A stretch of DNA of 64,000 nucleotides from Acidisoma cellulosilyticum (GCF_020621385.1 NZ_JAESVA010000001.1:744001-808000); one strand, 5' to 3'. Numbered from the stretch's first letter, positions 35,255 through 45,710 are shown. Notes: generated by a model not told the origin, from the letters alone. A program made the numbers and translations.

Positions 35255-35340
35255 AGGCGCCCCTGTGGGCCTTGATACTAAAGGGACCGGCCAATCGGCG
35301 GTCCAGGCAGCATGACCTTGCTTTATCAGGAGGTTTTATA
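35255..35340 (+). ncRNA. ROSE-type RNA thermometer in hsp20 5' UTR
   Basis: Three consecutive hairpins precede the hsp20 start codon. Hairpin 1 pairs GCCC (35259-35262) with GGGC (35267-35270). Hairpin 2 pairs GGACC (35284-35288) and GCC (35290-35292) with GGC (35297-35299) and GGTCC (35300-35304). The last pairs CCTTGCT (35316-35322) with the Shine-Dalgarno AGGAGG (35328-35333) across a five-base loop, leaving the G of TTGCT bulged. That U-U-G-C-U opposite AGGA arrangement is the hallmark of ROSE elements, which melt on heat shock and free the ribosome site. Confidence 0.82.
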
Positions 35341-35820
35341 ATGACCCGTGATTTCACGCCCTTATTCCGTACTGCGATCGGCTTTGACCGCCTTGCCCAG
35401 ATGGTCGAAGGCTTGCAGGACACATCCCCCACAACCTTCCCGCCCTATAATATCGAGAAGACCGGCGACGAGAGCTATCGCGTCTCGGTCGCCGTTGCCG
35501 GTTTCGCGCCGGACGATCTTGATGTCACCGTGCGCGACAATACGCTTCTCGTCTCCGGCCGCGTGCAGCCGGCACAAGGTGAAAAGGTCGCGACCCTCTA
35601 TCGCGGCATTGCCGGGCGGTCCTTCGAGCGTCGTTTCGCGCTCGCCGACCATATCGTGGTCGAAGGTGCCAATCTCGATAACGGGCTTCTGCATATCGCC
35701 CTGAAACGAGTCGTGCCCGAAGCGCTGAAGCCGCGCCGCATCGGTATTTCGACCGGCGCCACGCAGAAGGTGATCTCGGCCGACTTGCCTGCGGCCGAGC
35801 AGCCGGCCCAGGCAGCGTAA
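35341..35820 (+). CDS. small heat-shock protein Hsp20 (IbpA-like)
   Basis: A 159-residue class A bacterial small heat-shock chaperone. The short N-terminal arm (TPLFRTAIGFDRLAQMVEG) is typical of IbpA/HspA proteins. The alpha-crystallin domain (about 35-130) has YNIEKTGDESYRVSVAVAGF, LLVSGRVQ and NGLLHIALKRVVPE, with the conserved ending RRIGI as the I-x-I-like C-terminal motif. It holds unfolded proteins for refolding. The ATG at 35341 has AGGAGG seven bases upstream, sequestered in a ROSE-like hairpin, so translation should be heat-induced. Confidence 0.95.
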   Translation: MTRDFTPLFRTAIGFDRLAQMVEGLQDTSPTTFPPYNIEKTGDESYRVSVAVAGFAPDDLDVTVRDNTLLVSGRVQPAQGEKVATLYRGIAGRSFERRFALADHIVVEGANLDNGLLHIALKRVVPEALKPRRIGISTGATQKVISADLPAAEQPAQAA

Positions 35821-35847
35821 CGACACGGCGCTGACACTGACGATTGG

Positions 35848-35874
35848 AAAAGGGCCGGGCAACCGGCCCTTTTT
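35848..35874 (+). terminator. rho-independent terminator of hsp20
   Basis: Arms AGGGCCGG and CCGGCCCT around GCAA, with As before and TTTT after, 28 bp downstream of the hsp20 stop. The remaining 180 bp up to tamA show no gene. Confidence 0.9.
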
Positions 35875-36053
35875 CATGTCCGGGCAAAAACGGCCCTTCC
35901 GCCCTCACGCGACCTTGACCCGTTTCGCTTCGCCTCCACCTCATAAGCGACTGGATAGGCATCGACCATCGCCGCCGGACGAGGTTAAGGAAGAGCTCGG
36001 CGAAGGAGGGTCGGAGTCTGGTTTTTCACCTACGAATCCGCCGGCTGCCCGCC

Positions 36054-37877
36054 GTGCCGCCAACCGTCTGGCTGGCCTCCGCCGTTATCGGCTTGTCGCT
36101 TGCGTCACCGACGCGGGCTGCCGACCCGCAGCCTTACGCCGTCACCTTCAAGCCCTCCGGCGACAAGGCGATGGACAAGCTGGTGTCCCAGACGTCCAAT
36201 CTCGTCGCACTGCGCACCAAGGCGCCAGCCGGCCCCTTCGCGCTGGTGCTGCGCGCGCGCGGCGATGTGACGCGACTTGAGACCGTGCTCAACAGCGCAG
36301 GCTATTATGATGGCGCCGTCACCATCACGATCGACGGCAAATCGCTCGACGATCCCAATCTGCCGCAAGCGATCAACGGCTACGGCGGTGCGACGCCGAT
36401 CCCGATCGTCGTCACACTGACGCGCGGGCCGCTATTCCATCTCGGCCGCGTCGATGTGAAGGGCGACGTACCGCCGGCGGCGATGAAAGTCTTTCACCTG
36501 AAAACCGGCGACCCGGCGCAGGCCGCGAATGTCATCGCGGCGGGCGCCGACCTGCAAAGCGAATTGCAGAACGAGGGCTATGCCTTCGCCAAGGTCGCGA
36601 CGCCGGCGGCCTATGAGAATCCGGGCAAGCATACGATCGACGTCACGTACAAGGTCACCCCGGGCCCACGCGTTGATATCGGCCCGATCAATATCGCCGG
36701 CCTGAAGAATGTCCATCCGGGCTTCGTGCGGCGGGAACTGACGGTCAAGGACGGCCAGCTATACAATGCCGGCGATATCGAGACGGCGCGGCAGAACCTC
36801 GCGGGGCTCGGCGTCTTCTCCTCCGTCCAGGCCGTGCCAGCGACGGCGGTGGGGCCTGACGGGCGGCTGCCCATCACCTTCGTCATGCGCGAAGGTCCGC
36901 CGCGCACGGTCAGTTTCACGGCCGGCTACGCGACCGATACCGGTGGCGTGCTGGGCGCCAGCTGGACGCATCACAACCTGTTCGGCAATGGCGAGACGCT
37001 GCTGCTGAGCGCCCAGGCGACAGGCCTCGGCGGGTCCAGCACCACCGGGCTCGGCTATAATATCGGTGCCACCTATACGCTGCCCGCGTTCTTCCGGCGC
37101 GACCAGCAGCTGAGCTTCAACATCAGCGCCTTCAAGACAAACTACACGGCCTATCAAGAGACGGGCGAGACCCTCGGCACCACCTTCACCCGCCAGCTCG
37201 ACAAGAATTGGAGCCTGTCGGCCGGCCTGTCCGGCACGACGGAGGAAGTGGAACAGGAGGGGGCGAGCAATCACTATCTTCTCGTCCAGCTGCCGCTGAC
37301 GCTGAAATACGACAGCACCAACTCGCTGTTCGACCCGACCAAGGGTGTGCGCGCGACGGCCAGCATCACGCCGAGCGAATCGCTGCTCTCGCCCTCCGCC
37401 TTCTTCACGAGCATGCAGCTTTCGGCCTCGACCTATCTCGACCTCTCCGGAAAAGGTCGCAGCGTCATCGCGCTGCGCGGATTGGTGGGGACGGTGCAAG
37501 GTGCCTCCACCTTCCAGCTGCCACCTGACCAGCGCTTCTATGCCGGCGGCAGCAACACGATCCGCGGCTACGAATATCAGTCGGTCGGGCCGCAATTCGC
37601 CGACGGCAATCCGATCGGTGGCACCTCGATCGATGCCGGCACCGTCGAATACCGCCAGCGCTTCGGCAAAAGCTTCGGCACCGCGCTTTTCGTCGATGCC
37701 GGTCAGGTCGGCGCGACCTCGGCCCCCTTCCAGGGCGGCATCAAGGTCGGTGCCGGTATCGGGCTGCGCTATTACACGCCGATCGGGCCCATCCGTGTCG
37801 ATTTCGCGGTGCCTGTCGTCCATCAGGACAATAGCGGCAATTTCCAGATCTATATCGGCATCGGGCAGGCCTTCTGA
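36054..37877 (+). CDS. tamA: TamA, Omp85-family outer-membrane assembly protein
   Basis: A 607-residue outer-membrane protein that works with TamB in inserting or moving proteins and lipids to the outer membrane. The GTG start gives a clear signal peptide (VWLASAVIGLSLASPTRA). Three POTRA domains follow (about 25-270), with VDVKGDVPPAAM and INIAGLKNVHPGFVRRELTV as strand-helix units. The barrel (about 285-607) contains the family loop FYAGGSNTIRGYEYQSVGPQ (RGY/F of loop 6) and ends in GIGQAF with a terminal Phe. It is immediately followed by tamB with stop and start sharing one base, the standard tamAB arrangement. Confidence 0.93.
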   Translation: MPPTVWLASAVIGLSLASPTRAADPQPYAVTFKPSGDKAMDKLVSQTSNLVALRTKAPAGPFALVLRARGDVTRLETVLNSAGYYDGAVTITIDGKSLDDPNLPQAINGYGGATPIPIVVTLTRGPLFHLGRVDVKGDVPPAAMKVFHLKTGDPAQAANVIAAGADLQSELQNEGYAFAKVATPAAYENPGKHTIDVTYKVTPGPRVDIGPINIAGLKNVHPGFVRRELTVKDGQLYNAGDIETARQNLAGLGVFSSVQAVPATAVGPDGRLPITFVMREGPPRTVSFTAGYATDTGGVLGASWTHHNLFGNGETLLLSAQATGLGGSSTTGLGYNIGATYTLPAFFRRDQQLSFNISAFKTNYTAYQETGETLGTTFTRQLDKNWSLSAGLSGTTEEVEQEGASNHYLLVQLPLTLKYDSTNSLFDPTKGVRATASITPSESLLSPSAFFTSMQLSASTYLDLSGKGRSVIALRGLVGTVQGASTFQLPPDQRFYAGGSNTIRGYEYQSVGPQFADGNPIGGTSIDAGTVEYRQRFGKSFGTALFVDAGQVGATSAPFQGGIKVGAGIGLRYYTPIGPIRVDFAVPVVHQDNSGNFQIYIGIGQAF

Positions 37878-40800
37878 TGCGCATCGTAAAGCGCATCGCC
37901 AAATGGCTAGGCATCGCCATCGGCGTCCTGCTGCTGCTCGTCCTGATCATCATCGGCGGCGTCATCGGCGCGCTGAACACCCTGGCCGGCCAGCGCTATG
38001 TCGAAAACCTCGCCAATACATACGGCGGCGGAACCTTCCGCATCGAAGGTCTTAGCGGCACCGTGCCGACCGACCTGCATGTGGCTCATCTGCTGCTCCT
38101 CGATCATGACGGCACCTGGGGCGAGCTCTCCGGCGTCGCGCTGACGCTGCAGGCGACGCCGCTGATCCATCGCACCCTCGTCATCGACGCGGTTCATGCC
38201 AACAGTATCTCTCTCCTGCGGCCGCCGGTGGCAGCGCCCAACGCCAAACCGGCACCGCCCTCGACCGCACCGATCTCGGCCTCCATCCCGCCGCTGCCGA
38301 TCAAGGTCTATCTCAAGGACCTCAGCATCCCGAAGGTCAGCATCGCCAAGGCCTTCACCGGCAAGGCCGCGATCGATGTCAGCATCAGTGGTCATGCGCA
38401 GGTGACCGGTGAGAATGCCGGCAACGCGCATTTGGCGATCGCCGATCTGGACGGTGCCGGCCGTTATGGCGCCGATGTTGCGCTCGACGGAAAGACGCTG
38501 ACGGCCAGTCTTGCCGTCGATGAACCGGCGCATGGCATGATCTCGCGCGTCGCCGGCCTGCCCGACCTTGGCGCGCTGCATCTGGCCGCCAAGCTGGACG
38601 GTCCGCAGAATGCGGCCCCGCTGACGCTTTCTCTCTCGGCCGGCGAGCTGACGGCTAAGATCGACGGCACCGTGGATATTCCGGGTGAGGCAGCGGATCT
38701 CGCCATCAAAGCCCATGCCCCGGCCATGAGCCCTGCGCCCGGCCTGCACTGGCAAAGCGTCGATATCGCGCTGAAGACCAGCGGTCCCTTCACCAAGCCG
38801 AACGCAACCGGTCATGTCAGCCTTCAGGGCCTGGCCGCGCAAGGCATCGCGCTCAAATCGCTCGACGCCGATCTGCAGGGCAATCTCGGCGCCGTCGCGC
38901 TGAAAGCGAGCCTCGCCGGCCTCGTCGTGCCTGGCCTGCCGGCAAGCCTGCTGGGCGATACGCCGATCGCCATCACAGCCGGCGCGCGGCTGGACCAGCC
39001 GGATGAACCTGTCCAAGTCACCATCGACCATCCGATCGCGCATCTGGCGCTGACCGGCCATCTGAAACCGGCGATGGCGGCCGATGTCACGCTCGACCTG
39101 CCCAATCTCACGCCGCTGGCAGCCCTCGGGCAGCAGGATATAGCGGGCAGCGCCCATATCACCGCGCATGCGACGCGCAATGCCGATGGCACCGACACCC
39201 AGGCGACGGTCGCGGCCGATATTGCCCTGACCCGCGCTCTGCCCCAGGCCATGGCACTGACCGGCGGCAAGGTTCATCTCGCCCTTGCCGCCGATATGGC
39301 CGGGCAGACGGTCAAGCTCTCCAACCTGACCCTGCATGGCGCGCATATCGATCTCGGTGCGAAGGGCAGCCTGGAACAAGCAAGCCAGACGGTGGCGCTC
39401 GACTGGCAATTGGCCCTCAGCCGGCTCGCCGATATCGCGCCCCAGGTGACGGGGGCCTTGGCCATGACCGGTCATGCCGCCGGTACCTTCAAGAACCTCG
39501 CGCTCCAGACGGAGGTGAAGGGAACGGTCGGCACCACCCAGGGCGGTAAAGCGGTCGAGCAACTGTCCGGCCCGATCGATCTGAAGGTCGATGCGACCGG
39601 CCTGCCGAATGCGCCGAAGGCCGATATCACGCTGACCGGCAAGCCGGCGGGCTCGGCCGCCGACATCGCGATCGAGGCCGCCCGCAGCGCCGATGGTGCG
39701 ATCACCGCCAGGATCGACCGCATGAGTTGGAAAAGCCTGTCCGGCCAGGGGTCCGTCGCACTTGCCAATGGGGCGAAACTGCCGACCGGCAGCATCGCGA
39801 TCGACCTCAAGCGCCTCGCCGATTTCCGCTTCCTGATCGCTGCCCCGCTCTCGGGCAGTCTGGCGCTGAAGCTGGACGCGCCACCGCAGAAGGCCGCCCA
39901 TCTGGTGCTGCAAGGCCGCAGCCTCGCCTTCGGCACCAACCGGGTCGCGGCGGTGGACCTGACCGGTGACGTCACCAACCCGACGACGGCGCCTGATATC
40001 AATGCGCGGGTGACGCTTGGCGGCATCGATGCCGCGAGTGTACGCGGCAATGCGACCGTCACGGCCAAAGGCCTGCTTTCGGCCCTGGTGCTCACGCTCG
40101 ACGCCAAACTGCCTGATCTGCAGGGTGCGCCGGCCAGCGCGCAAACCCGCGCGACGCTGGACCTTACGCATCGGCGCGTGGCGCTCGCCGCGCTCACCGC
40201 CGCCTGGCATGGCGAGACGCTGCGGCTGCTCGGCCCGGCGCATATCGATTTCGGCAAAAGCATGGGTGTAGACCGGCTGCGGATTTCGCTCGGCACGGCA
40301 ACTATCGACGCTGCCGGCACCGTCAGCCCACGCCTGAACCTGCATGTGGCCCTGGCCAATGTGACGCCGGCGCTGATCAAACCCTTTGCGCCGACATTGC
40401 AGGTCGCGGGGCGGATCGACGCTGACGCCCGCCTGTCCGGCACCATGGCCGCGCCCGGCGGCACGGTGACGCTGCAAGGCCGTGGCCTGCGTGAAACCTC
40501 AGGGCCGGCGGCGTCCCTGCCGCCCGCGACGATCGACGCCAAGGCCAATCTTGCCGGACGGTCCGCACGCGTGCAGGTGCAGGTGGCGGCGGGATCGGCC
40601 AGTCATATCACTCTCTCCGGCACAGCGCCGCTGTCGATGACGGGCGAACTGAACCTGGGCATCAACGGGCCGCTTGATCTCGCCCTCATCAATCCGATCA
40701 TGGAAGCATCGGGCCAGCAGGTGGCAGGAAAGCTCAACCTGGCCCTGCGCGCCTCGGGCAGCGCGAAAGCGCCGCAGATCGCGGGGTCTATCACGCTGGC

Positions 40801-41962
40801 GGGCGGCCGTTTCCAGGATTTCAGCCAAGGGCTGACGCTCTCTGCCATCACGGCCCATATCAGGGCCCAGGGTGAGCAGCTGATCATCGACAGTTTCTCG
40901 GCTCAGGCCGGCAGCGGCAAGATCGGCATCAGCGGCTCGGTCGGCGCACTGGCACCCACGATCCCGCTCAACCTGACCGTCACAGCCGAGAATGCGGATC
41001 CGATTCAAAGCGACCTGCTGACCGCGCATTTCGATACGCAGATCCATGTCTCGGGCGCGGTGACGAGCGGTATGAATGCGGCCGGCACCATTCGCATCCG
41101 CCGGGCGGATATCAATATCCCGAGCAACCTGCCGCCCAGCGTGGCCGTGCTGCATGTCATCCGTCCGGGCGACAAGCCGGCGCCGCCCGCCGGCCCTGGG
41201 CTGCCGATCAATCTTGACCTGACGCTGATCGCCCCGCGCGCGGTCTTCATCCGCGGCGACGGGCTGGAGGCCGAACTCGGCGGCCGACTGCATCTCGGCG
41301 GCTCGCTCGCGGCGCTGAAGCCCTCCGGCCATTTCGATATGATCCGGGGTCAATTCTCCCTGCTGACGACGACGCTCAATTTCACGACCGGGCAGGTTGG
41401 TTTCGACGGCGGCGACATCACCGATCCTTCGATCGATTTCGAGGCGGTCACGGATAGCGGCAACTACACCTGCACCCTGGCCGTGACGGGCTATGCGAGC
41501 GCGCCCAAGATCACCCTCAGCGCGAACCCGAGCCTGCCACAGGACGAAATCCTGTCGCAGATCCTGTTCAAGACGAGCACAACGAGTTTGAGCCCGTTTC
41601 AGCTGGCCGAGATCGCCTCGGCGCTCGCCTCGATCGCCGGTGTGAATACCGGTGGCACCGCCGGCATTCTAGGCAGCGTGCGCAAGGGTCTGGGGCTCGA
41701 TCAGCTGTCCATCGGCAGCGGCATGGGCAATCCGACCGGCGCCACCAGCACGACACAGACGAAGAACCAAAGCGCACCGACCCTGCAGGCGGGACGCTAT
41801 GTCGCACCGGGCGTCTATGTCGGTGCCGCGCAGGGCACCAGCGGCGGGTCGAACAGCACGGCCGCCCAGGTGCAGATCGACATCGCCCGCGGGTTGAAAC
41901 TGCAGACCCAGGTCGGTGGCGACAGCAACGGCGTCGGCGTGACCTATCAGTTCAATTACTGA
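37877..41962 (+). CDS. tamB: TamB, inner-membrane-anchored translocation/assembly protein
   Basis: A 1361-residue AsmA/TamB-type protein that spans the periplasm as a hydrophobic-grooved beta-taco and partners TamA; it is linked to phospholipid transport to the outer membrane. One N-terminal membrane helix (LGIAIGVLLLLVLIIIGGVI, about 12-31) is followed by long repetitive beta-rich sequence. The C-terminal DUF490 domain has FDMIRGQFSLLTTTLNFTTG, PSLPQDEILSQILF and the terminal GVGVTYQFNY. The ATG overlaps the tamA TGA by one base. Length is normal for alphaproteobacteria. Confidence 0.94.
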   Translation: MRIVKRIAKWLGIAIGVLLLLVLIIIGGVIGALNTLAGQRYVENLANTYGGGTFRIEGLSGTVPTDLHVAHLLLLDHDGTWGELSGVALTLQATPLIHRTLVIDAVHANSISLLRPPVAAPNAKPAPPSTAPISASIPPLPIKVYLKDLSIPKVSIAKAFTGKAAIDVSISGHAQVTGENAGNAHLAIADLDGAGRYGADVALDGKTLTASLAVDEPAHGMISRVAGLPDLGALHLAAKLDGPQNAAPLTLSLSAGELTAKIDGTVDIPGEAADLAIKAHAPAMSPAPGLHWQSVDIALKTSGPFTKPNATGHVSLQGLAAQGIALKSLDADLQGNLGAVALKASLAGLVVPGLPASLLGDTPIAITAGARLDQPDEPVQVTIDHPIAHLALTGHLKPAMAADVTLDLPNLTPLAALGQQDIAGSAHITAHATRNADGTDTQATVAADIALTRALPQAMALTGGKVHLALAADMAGQTVKLSNLTLHGAHIDLGAKGSLEQASQTVALDWQLALSRLADIAPQVTGALAMTGHAAGTFKNLALQTEVKGTVGTTQGGKAVEQLSGPIDLKVDATGLPNAPKADITLTGKPAGSAADIAIEAARSADGAITARIDRMSWKSLSGQGSVALANGAKLPTGSIAIDLKRLADFRFLIAAPLSGSLALKLDAPPQKAAHLVLQGRSLAFGTNRVAAVDLTGDVTNPTTAPDINARVTLGGIDAASVRGNATVTAKGLLSALVLTLDAKLPDLQGAPASAQTRATLDLTHRRVALAALTAAWHGETLRLLGPAHIDFGKSMGVDRLRISLGTATIDAAGTVSPRLNLHVALANVTPALIKPFAPTLQVAGRIDADARLSGTMAAPGGTVTLQGRGLRETSGPAASLPPATIDAKANLAGRSARVQVQVAAGSASHITLSGTAPLSMTGELNLGINGPLDLALINPIMEASGQQVAGKLNLALRASGSAKAPQIAGSITLAGGRFQDFSQGLTLSAITAHIRAQGEQLIIDSFSAQAGSGKIGISGSVGALAPTIPLNLTVTAENADPIQSDLLTAHFDTQIHVSGAVTSGMNAAGTIRIRRADINIPSNLPPSVAVLHVIRPGDKPAPPAGPGLPINLDLTLIAPRAVFIRGDGLEAELGGRLHLGGSLAALKPSGHFDMIRGQFSLLTTTLNFTTGQVGFDGGDITDPSIDFEAVTDSGNYTCTLAVTGYASAPKITLSANPSLPQDEILSQILFKTSTTSLSPFQLAEIASALASIAGVNTGGTAGILGSVRKGLGLDQLSIGSGMGNPTGATSTTQTKNQSAPTLQAGRYVAPGVYVGAAQGTSGGSNSTAAQVQIDIARGLKLQTQVGGDSNGVGVTYQFNY

Positions 41963-41994
41963 GACGGGATTCGGCCGGGAACCGTCCTCAAACG

Positions 41995-42027
41995 AAAAAC
42001 CCCCGGGCCGAAGCCCGAGGGTTTTTT
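41995..42027 (+). terminator. terminator of tamAB
   Basis: AAACCCCCGGGC and GCCCGAGGGTTT arms around CGAA, with A-tract before and TTTTTT after. It also faces the convergent gene ending at 42077 and could act for both. Confidence 0.88.
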
Positions 42028-42076
42028 GAAGCAATTCTGATGACAGCCCTCGAAAGAGGTTTGCCGCCGATTTCGC

Positions 42077-42394
42077 TTAGTTCGTGCCGGTCGTCTTCAG
42101 GTGGGTAGCGCTCGGCCCCTTCTTGGTGCCGCCACGGACGTAATCGTAATGCTTGCCATAGGCCTTCTTGTGGGCGCGCTTATGGGTCTTGCCGTGGGCC
42201 GTCTTGTCGATGGACGGACCGCCCGTCGGCACCGAATTGGTACCCTGACCCGACTGCCCGACCGGATTGGTGGTGGTGATGGAGGCCTTCGGGTTCGGCG
42301 GCGGCACAGAGCTGTTGGAAGCCTGGGCCAGGGCAGCCGCGGGAGCCAGGGCTAGACCCAGAACGATGGCGAGGGAGGGTTTAAGGATACGCAT
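42077..42394 (-). CDS. small basic secreted protein, unknown function
   Basis: 105 residues from the ATG at 42394, chosen because AGGA lies about 9 bp upstream and it starts the signal peptide (RILKPSLAIVLGLALAPAAA, cleaved at ALA-QA). The mature part is polar, with a Lys/His-rich block (KTAHGKTHKRAHKKAYGKHY) near the C-terminus and no recognisable domain. It may interact with anionic surface polymers or nucleic acids. Longer starts up to 42502 are open but unlikely. Confidence 0.62.
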   Translation of the reverse strand: MRILKPSLAIVLGLALAPAAALAQASNSSVPPPNPKASITTTNPVGQSGQGTNSVPTGGPSIDKTAHGKTHKRAHKKAYGKHYDYVRGGTKKGPSATHLKTTGTN

Positions 42395-42540
42395 CAATAA
42401 CATTCCTGTTGAAATGGAGGACATGCGGTCTGGTTCGGCTCTACCGTGGAAGAGGGTGTCTCCCTGGTCAGGCATATCGCCTATATTCTCGTAACAACTC
42501 AAGGGATTTTGAGCATCAGTTGTCTACTTAAATCATGATC

Positions 42541-42957
42541 TTACAGCAGACACAGTTCCCGCAGTGCAAGACGGAGCCCCGGCGGCAGATCCGCCCCCGC
42601 CTCTCCAGGCTCACCAAGGTCCTGCGGCGCGTCGTTCCGGTTGAGATAGCGCCAGCCCTGAAACGGCTTGGTGGGCCGTGGTTCCACAAGGACGAGGTTC
42701 GGGTCGAGCACGAATGCCGTCGCGGCGCTGCCATCCTCATAGGGCGCGGACTCGATATCCAGGACGCGCTGACGAGCCTGCACCATGCCGGCGATAACCC
42801 AGTAAATGGAACCGCCGTCCAGAATTTCCTCGCGCCGCTTGGGCCCGTGGCGCGTCCGATGCCGCAATGGCGGGTCGGACAAAGCCCGCTCCCGTTGGGC
42901 CGCGCGCAGATGATCGACATCCCGTATGCCGACGCTGAGTTTGATGAGATGGACCAT
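42541..42957 (-). CDS. DUF1489-family protein
   Basis: A 138-residue protein of a family largely confined to alphaproteobacteria. Hallmarks are VHLIKLSVGIRDVDHL, HRTRHGPKRREEILDGGSIY followed by WVIAGMVQARQRVLDIE, and the central LDPNLV-(x)-PTKPFQGWRYL. It is a cytoplasmic protein of unknown biochemical role, probably nucleotide or RNA related by its basic surface, but this is speculative. The 237 bp to miaB hold no clear gene. Confidence 0.88.
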   Translation of the reverse strand: MVHLIKLSVGIRDVDHLRAAQRERALSDPPLRHRTRHGPKRREEILDGGSIYWVIAGMVQARQRVLDIESAPYEDGSAATAFVLDPNLVLVEPRPTKPFQGWRYLNRNDAPQDLGEPGEAGADLPPGLRLALRELCLL

Positions 42958-43194
42958 GGCTTGTCCAATTAAGCCAAGCGAACCCGATTCGACACCTGCG
43001 GAAGAACCGGTTCAGAACAGCCAAACGCGATCTTGTCATGATGCAAAGCTTGACAGTCTCCCCCCTGCCTCTGCGAAGCTGCATAGGAGGAATAGGAGTC
43101 GACAAGCCTCATTGCGCTTGACCCTAAGATTGCGGAACGCGATTGGTCCGATGCCGCCGGTGATTCTGGACGGCTGGACAGGATCTTTCGCCCT

Positions 43195-44628
43195 ATGAGC
43201 CTCCCGGAATTCCGCTTGACTGCTGCCTCCGCGACCCTTCCGGCCGCTGACCAAAAACCGCTGCGCCGCCTGCACATGATCACCTGGGGTTGCCAGATGA
43301 ATGTGTATGACAGCGGGAAGATGGCGGATGTCCTGGCGCCGCTGGGTTACGGCCCGGCCGACGGTCCGGCCGACGCGGATATGGTCATCCTCAATACCTG
43401 CCATATCCGGGAACGCGCGACCGACAAGGTCTTCTCCGAATTGGGTCGCCTCCGGGTGATCAAGGAAGCGCGCGCCGCCGACGGCAAGCAGACCATCCTC
43501 GCCGTCGCCGGCTGCGTGGCGCAGGCCGAAGGCGCCTTCATCACCGAGCGCGCGCCCTATGTCGATATCGTGCTCGGGCCGCAGACCTATCATCGTCTGC
43601 CGGAAATGGTCGCCCGCGCCCACCGCGCCGCCGGCCCGGTGATCGAGACGGATTTTCCGGTCGAGCAGAAATTCGACTTCCTGCCTGAGACAGCGCCAAG
43701 CCAGGACCGGGCCGTCACCGCCTTCCTCACCATCCAGGAAGGCTGCGACAAATTCTGTTCCTTCTGCGTCGTGCCCTATACGCGGGGCGCGGAAGCAAGC
43801 CGCCCTGCGGCCGCGGTGATCGCGGAAGCAAGACACTTGGTCAGCCTTGGCGCGCGCGAAATCACGCTGCTCGGCCAGAACGTGAACGCCTATCACGGCG
43901 CCGGCGCCGATGGGCGCGATTGGGGCCTGGCCCGCCTCGCCTATGCGCTGGCCGACATTCCGGGTCTGGACCGCATCCGCTATACGACCTCGCATCCGAG
44001 CGACATGGATGACGCGTTGATCGCGGCGCATGCCGAGATTCCCGCGCTGATGCCCTTCCTGCATCTGCCGGTGCAGTCGGGCTCGGATCGCATCCTCGCC
44101 GCCATGAACCGCCGCCACACCGCCGACGCGTATCGCCGGCTGATCGATAAACTCCGCACGACGCGGCCGGATATGGCATTCTCGTCGGACTTCATCATCG
44201 GGCATCCGGGGGAGACGACGGCAGATTTCGATGCGACCCTGCAACTGATCCGCGACGTCGGCTTCGCGCAGGCCTATAGTTTCAAATACTCGCCGCGCCC
44301 CGGCACGCCGGCGGCCGGCGCCCCCGGTATGGTGGCGGAGGCCGAGAAGGACCGACGCCTGTCGGAATTGCAGATCCTGGTGCGCGAGCAGCAGGATGAT
44401 TTTAACGCCCGCACCGTGGGATTGGAGATCCCGGTGCTGGTGACCGGCCCTGGCCGCCATGCGGGCCAGATCGGCGGTCGATCTCCTTATCTCCAGGCCG
44501 TGCATATGGATGGACCGATCTCCCTCGCAGGGCAGATCGTGCCGGTGAAAGTTGATAGCCTGATGACGAATTCGCTTTCCGCTACCCTTCTCAACGCCTC
44601 CCCCAGACAGGAGCGAGCCAGCGCTTGA
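43195..44628 (+). CDS. miaB: tRNA-2-methylthio-N6-dimethylallyladenosine synthase MiaB
   Basis: A 477-residue radical-SAM methylthiotransferase acting on A37 of tRNA. The N-terminal UPF0004 domain has three cluster cysteines ([31 protein letters not shown]). The radical-SAM motif is [18 protein letters not shown]. The C-terminal TRAM domain includes [18 protein letters not shown]. It opens a miaB-phoH-ybeY-corC series common in alphaproteobacteria. Its TGA overlaps the phoH TTG start. Confidence 0.97.
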   Translation: MSLPEFRLTAASATLPAADQKPLRRLHMITWGCQMNVYDSGKMADVLAPLGYGPADGPADADMVILNTCHIRERATDKVFSELGRLRVIKEARAADGKQTILAVAGCVAQAEGAFITERAPYVDIVLGPQTYHRLPEMVARAHRAAGPVIETDFPVEQKFDFLPETAPSQDRAVTAFLTIQEGCDKFCSFCVVPYTRGAEASRPAAAVIAEARHLVSLGAREITLLGQNVNAYHGAGADGRDWGLARLAYALADIPGLDRIRYTTSHPSDMDDALIAAHAEIPALMPFLHLPVQSGSDRILAAMNRRHTADAYRRLIDKLRTTRPDMAFSSDFIIGHPGETTADFDATLQLIRDVGFAQAYSFKYSPRPGTPAAGAPGMVAEAEKDRRLSELQILVREQQDDFNARTVGLEIPVLVTGPGRHAGQIGGRSPYLQAVHMDGPISLAGQIVPVKVDSLMTNSLSATLLNASPRQERASA

Positions 44629-45710
44629 CCCAGATCTCGGCTGACGAACGGTCGAACACCAACGGCTTCGAGGGCAAGGGCGCACCGCCCGCCCCCGGAC
44701 GATCGGTGACCTTGCAGTTTGGGAACAATGCCTTGTTATCGCAGTTGTTGGGCGACCATGACCGACATCTCATACGCATGGAGCAGGCGCTGGGGATCCG
44801 GCTGGCCTGCCGCGGCAACCGTATCGCGATCACCGGCAATGAGGCGGGGGTCGAGACAGCACAGGCGACGCTGAACGGTCTGTATGAGCGGCTGGAACGC
44901 GGCCAAAAGCTGTCCAGCAGCGATATCGATGCCGCCATCAAGCTGAACATGCGCGGCGCCGAGCCGCGACTGCCCTTGGCCGATCTGCCGGCCATCCGCA
45001 CCCGCAAGGGCGCCATTCAACCGCGCAGCCAGGCTCAGGCCGGCTATATGGAAATGCTGGCCCGCAACGAGATGGTCTTCGGCGTCGGCCCGGCCGGCAC
45101 CGGCAAGACCTATCTGGCCGTGGCCCAGGCCGTCGCCATGCTGCAGACCGGTCAGGTCGATCGCATCATCCTCTCCCGCCCCGCGGTCGAGGCTGGCGAG
45201 CGTCTGGGCTTTCTGCCCGGCGACATGAAGGAGAAGGTCGATCCCTATCTGCGCCCGCTTTACGACGCTTTGAACGACATGATGCCGGGCGATCAGCTTG
45301 CCCGGCGCATGGCGGCCGGCGAGATTGAGGTGGCGCCCCTCGCCTTCATGCGCGGACGCACCCTCTCCCATGCTTTTGCCATTCTGGACGAGGCGCAGAA
45401 TACCACGTCCATGCAGATGAAGATGTTCCTGACCCGTATGGGCGAAGGAACCCGGATGGTGATTACCGGAGACCCGACGCAGGTGGACCTTCCACCCGGC
45501 GTCAGTTCCGGCCTTGTCGACGCGCTGACGACCATCGAGGGCGTTCAGGGCATCGGCGTCACCCGATTCGGACAACAGGATGTCGTGCGTCACCCGCTGG
45601 TGGCACGCATCGTCGCAGCCTATGACCAGCGAGCAACGGCCGAGCGGGACGTCGTGCGAGATGCACGGCGCCACCGGCCCCGTGAGAGTGAAAGTGGAAC
45701 CTCCAAGTAG
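44625..45710 (+). CDS. phoH: PhoH-like ATPase/RNA-associated protein
   Basis: A 361-residue protein with an N-terminal KH-like RNA-binding part (about 25-90) and a P-loop ATPase domain. Walker A is [20 protein letters not shown], Walker B is [18 protein letters not shown], and [13 protein letters not shown] is the family motif III. PhoH and YbeY are functionally tied in RNA and ribosome metabolism, and the genes are adjacent here. The TTG start overlaps the miaB stop, with AGGAG 12 bp upstream. Confidence 0.94.
   Translation: MTQISADERSNTNGFEGKGAPPAPGRSVTLQFGNNALLSQLLGDHDRHLIRMEQALGIRLACRGNRIAITGNEAGVETAQATLNGLYERLERGQKLSSSDIDAAIKLNMRGAEPRLPLADLPAIRTRKGAIQPRSQAQAGYMEMLARNEMVFGVGPAGTGKTYLAVAQAVAMLQTGQVDRIILSRPAVEAGERLGFLPGDMKEKVDPYLRPLYDALNDMMPGDQLARRMAAGEIEVAPLAFMRGRTLSHAFAILDEAQNTTSMQMKMFLTRMGEGTRMVITGDPTQVDLPPGVSSGLVDALTTIEGVQGIGVTRFGQQDVVRHPLVARIVAAYDQRATAERDVVRDARRHRPRESESGTSK

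Noticed and set aside
37907-40477. 856-residue open frame on the minus strand inside tamB
   Set aside because: A composition shadow of tamB without motif or ribosome site.
43049-43100. TTGACA box upstream of miaB as a promoter
   Set aside because: No acceptable -10 hexamer lies at 16-18 bp, so it is not listed as a feature.
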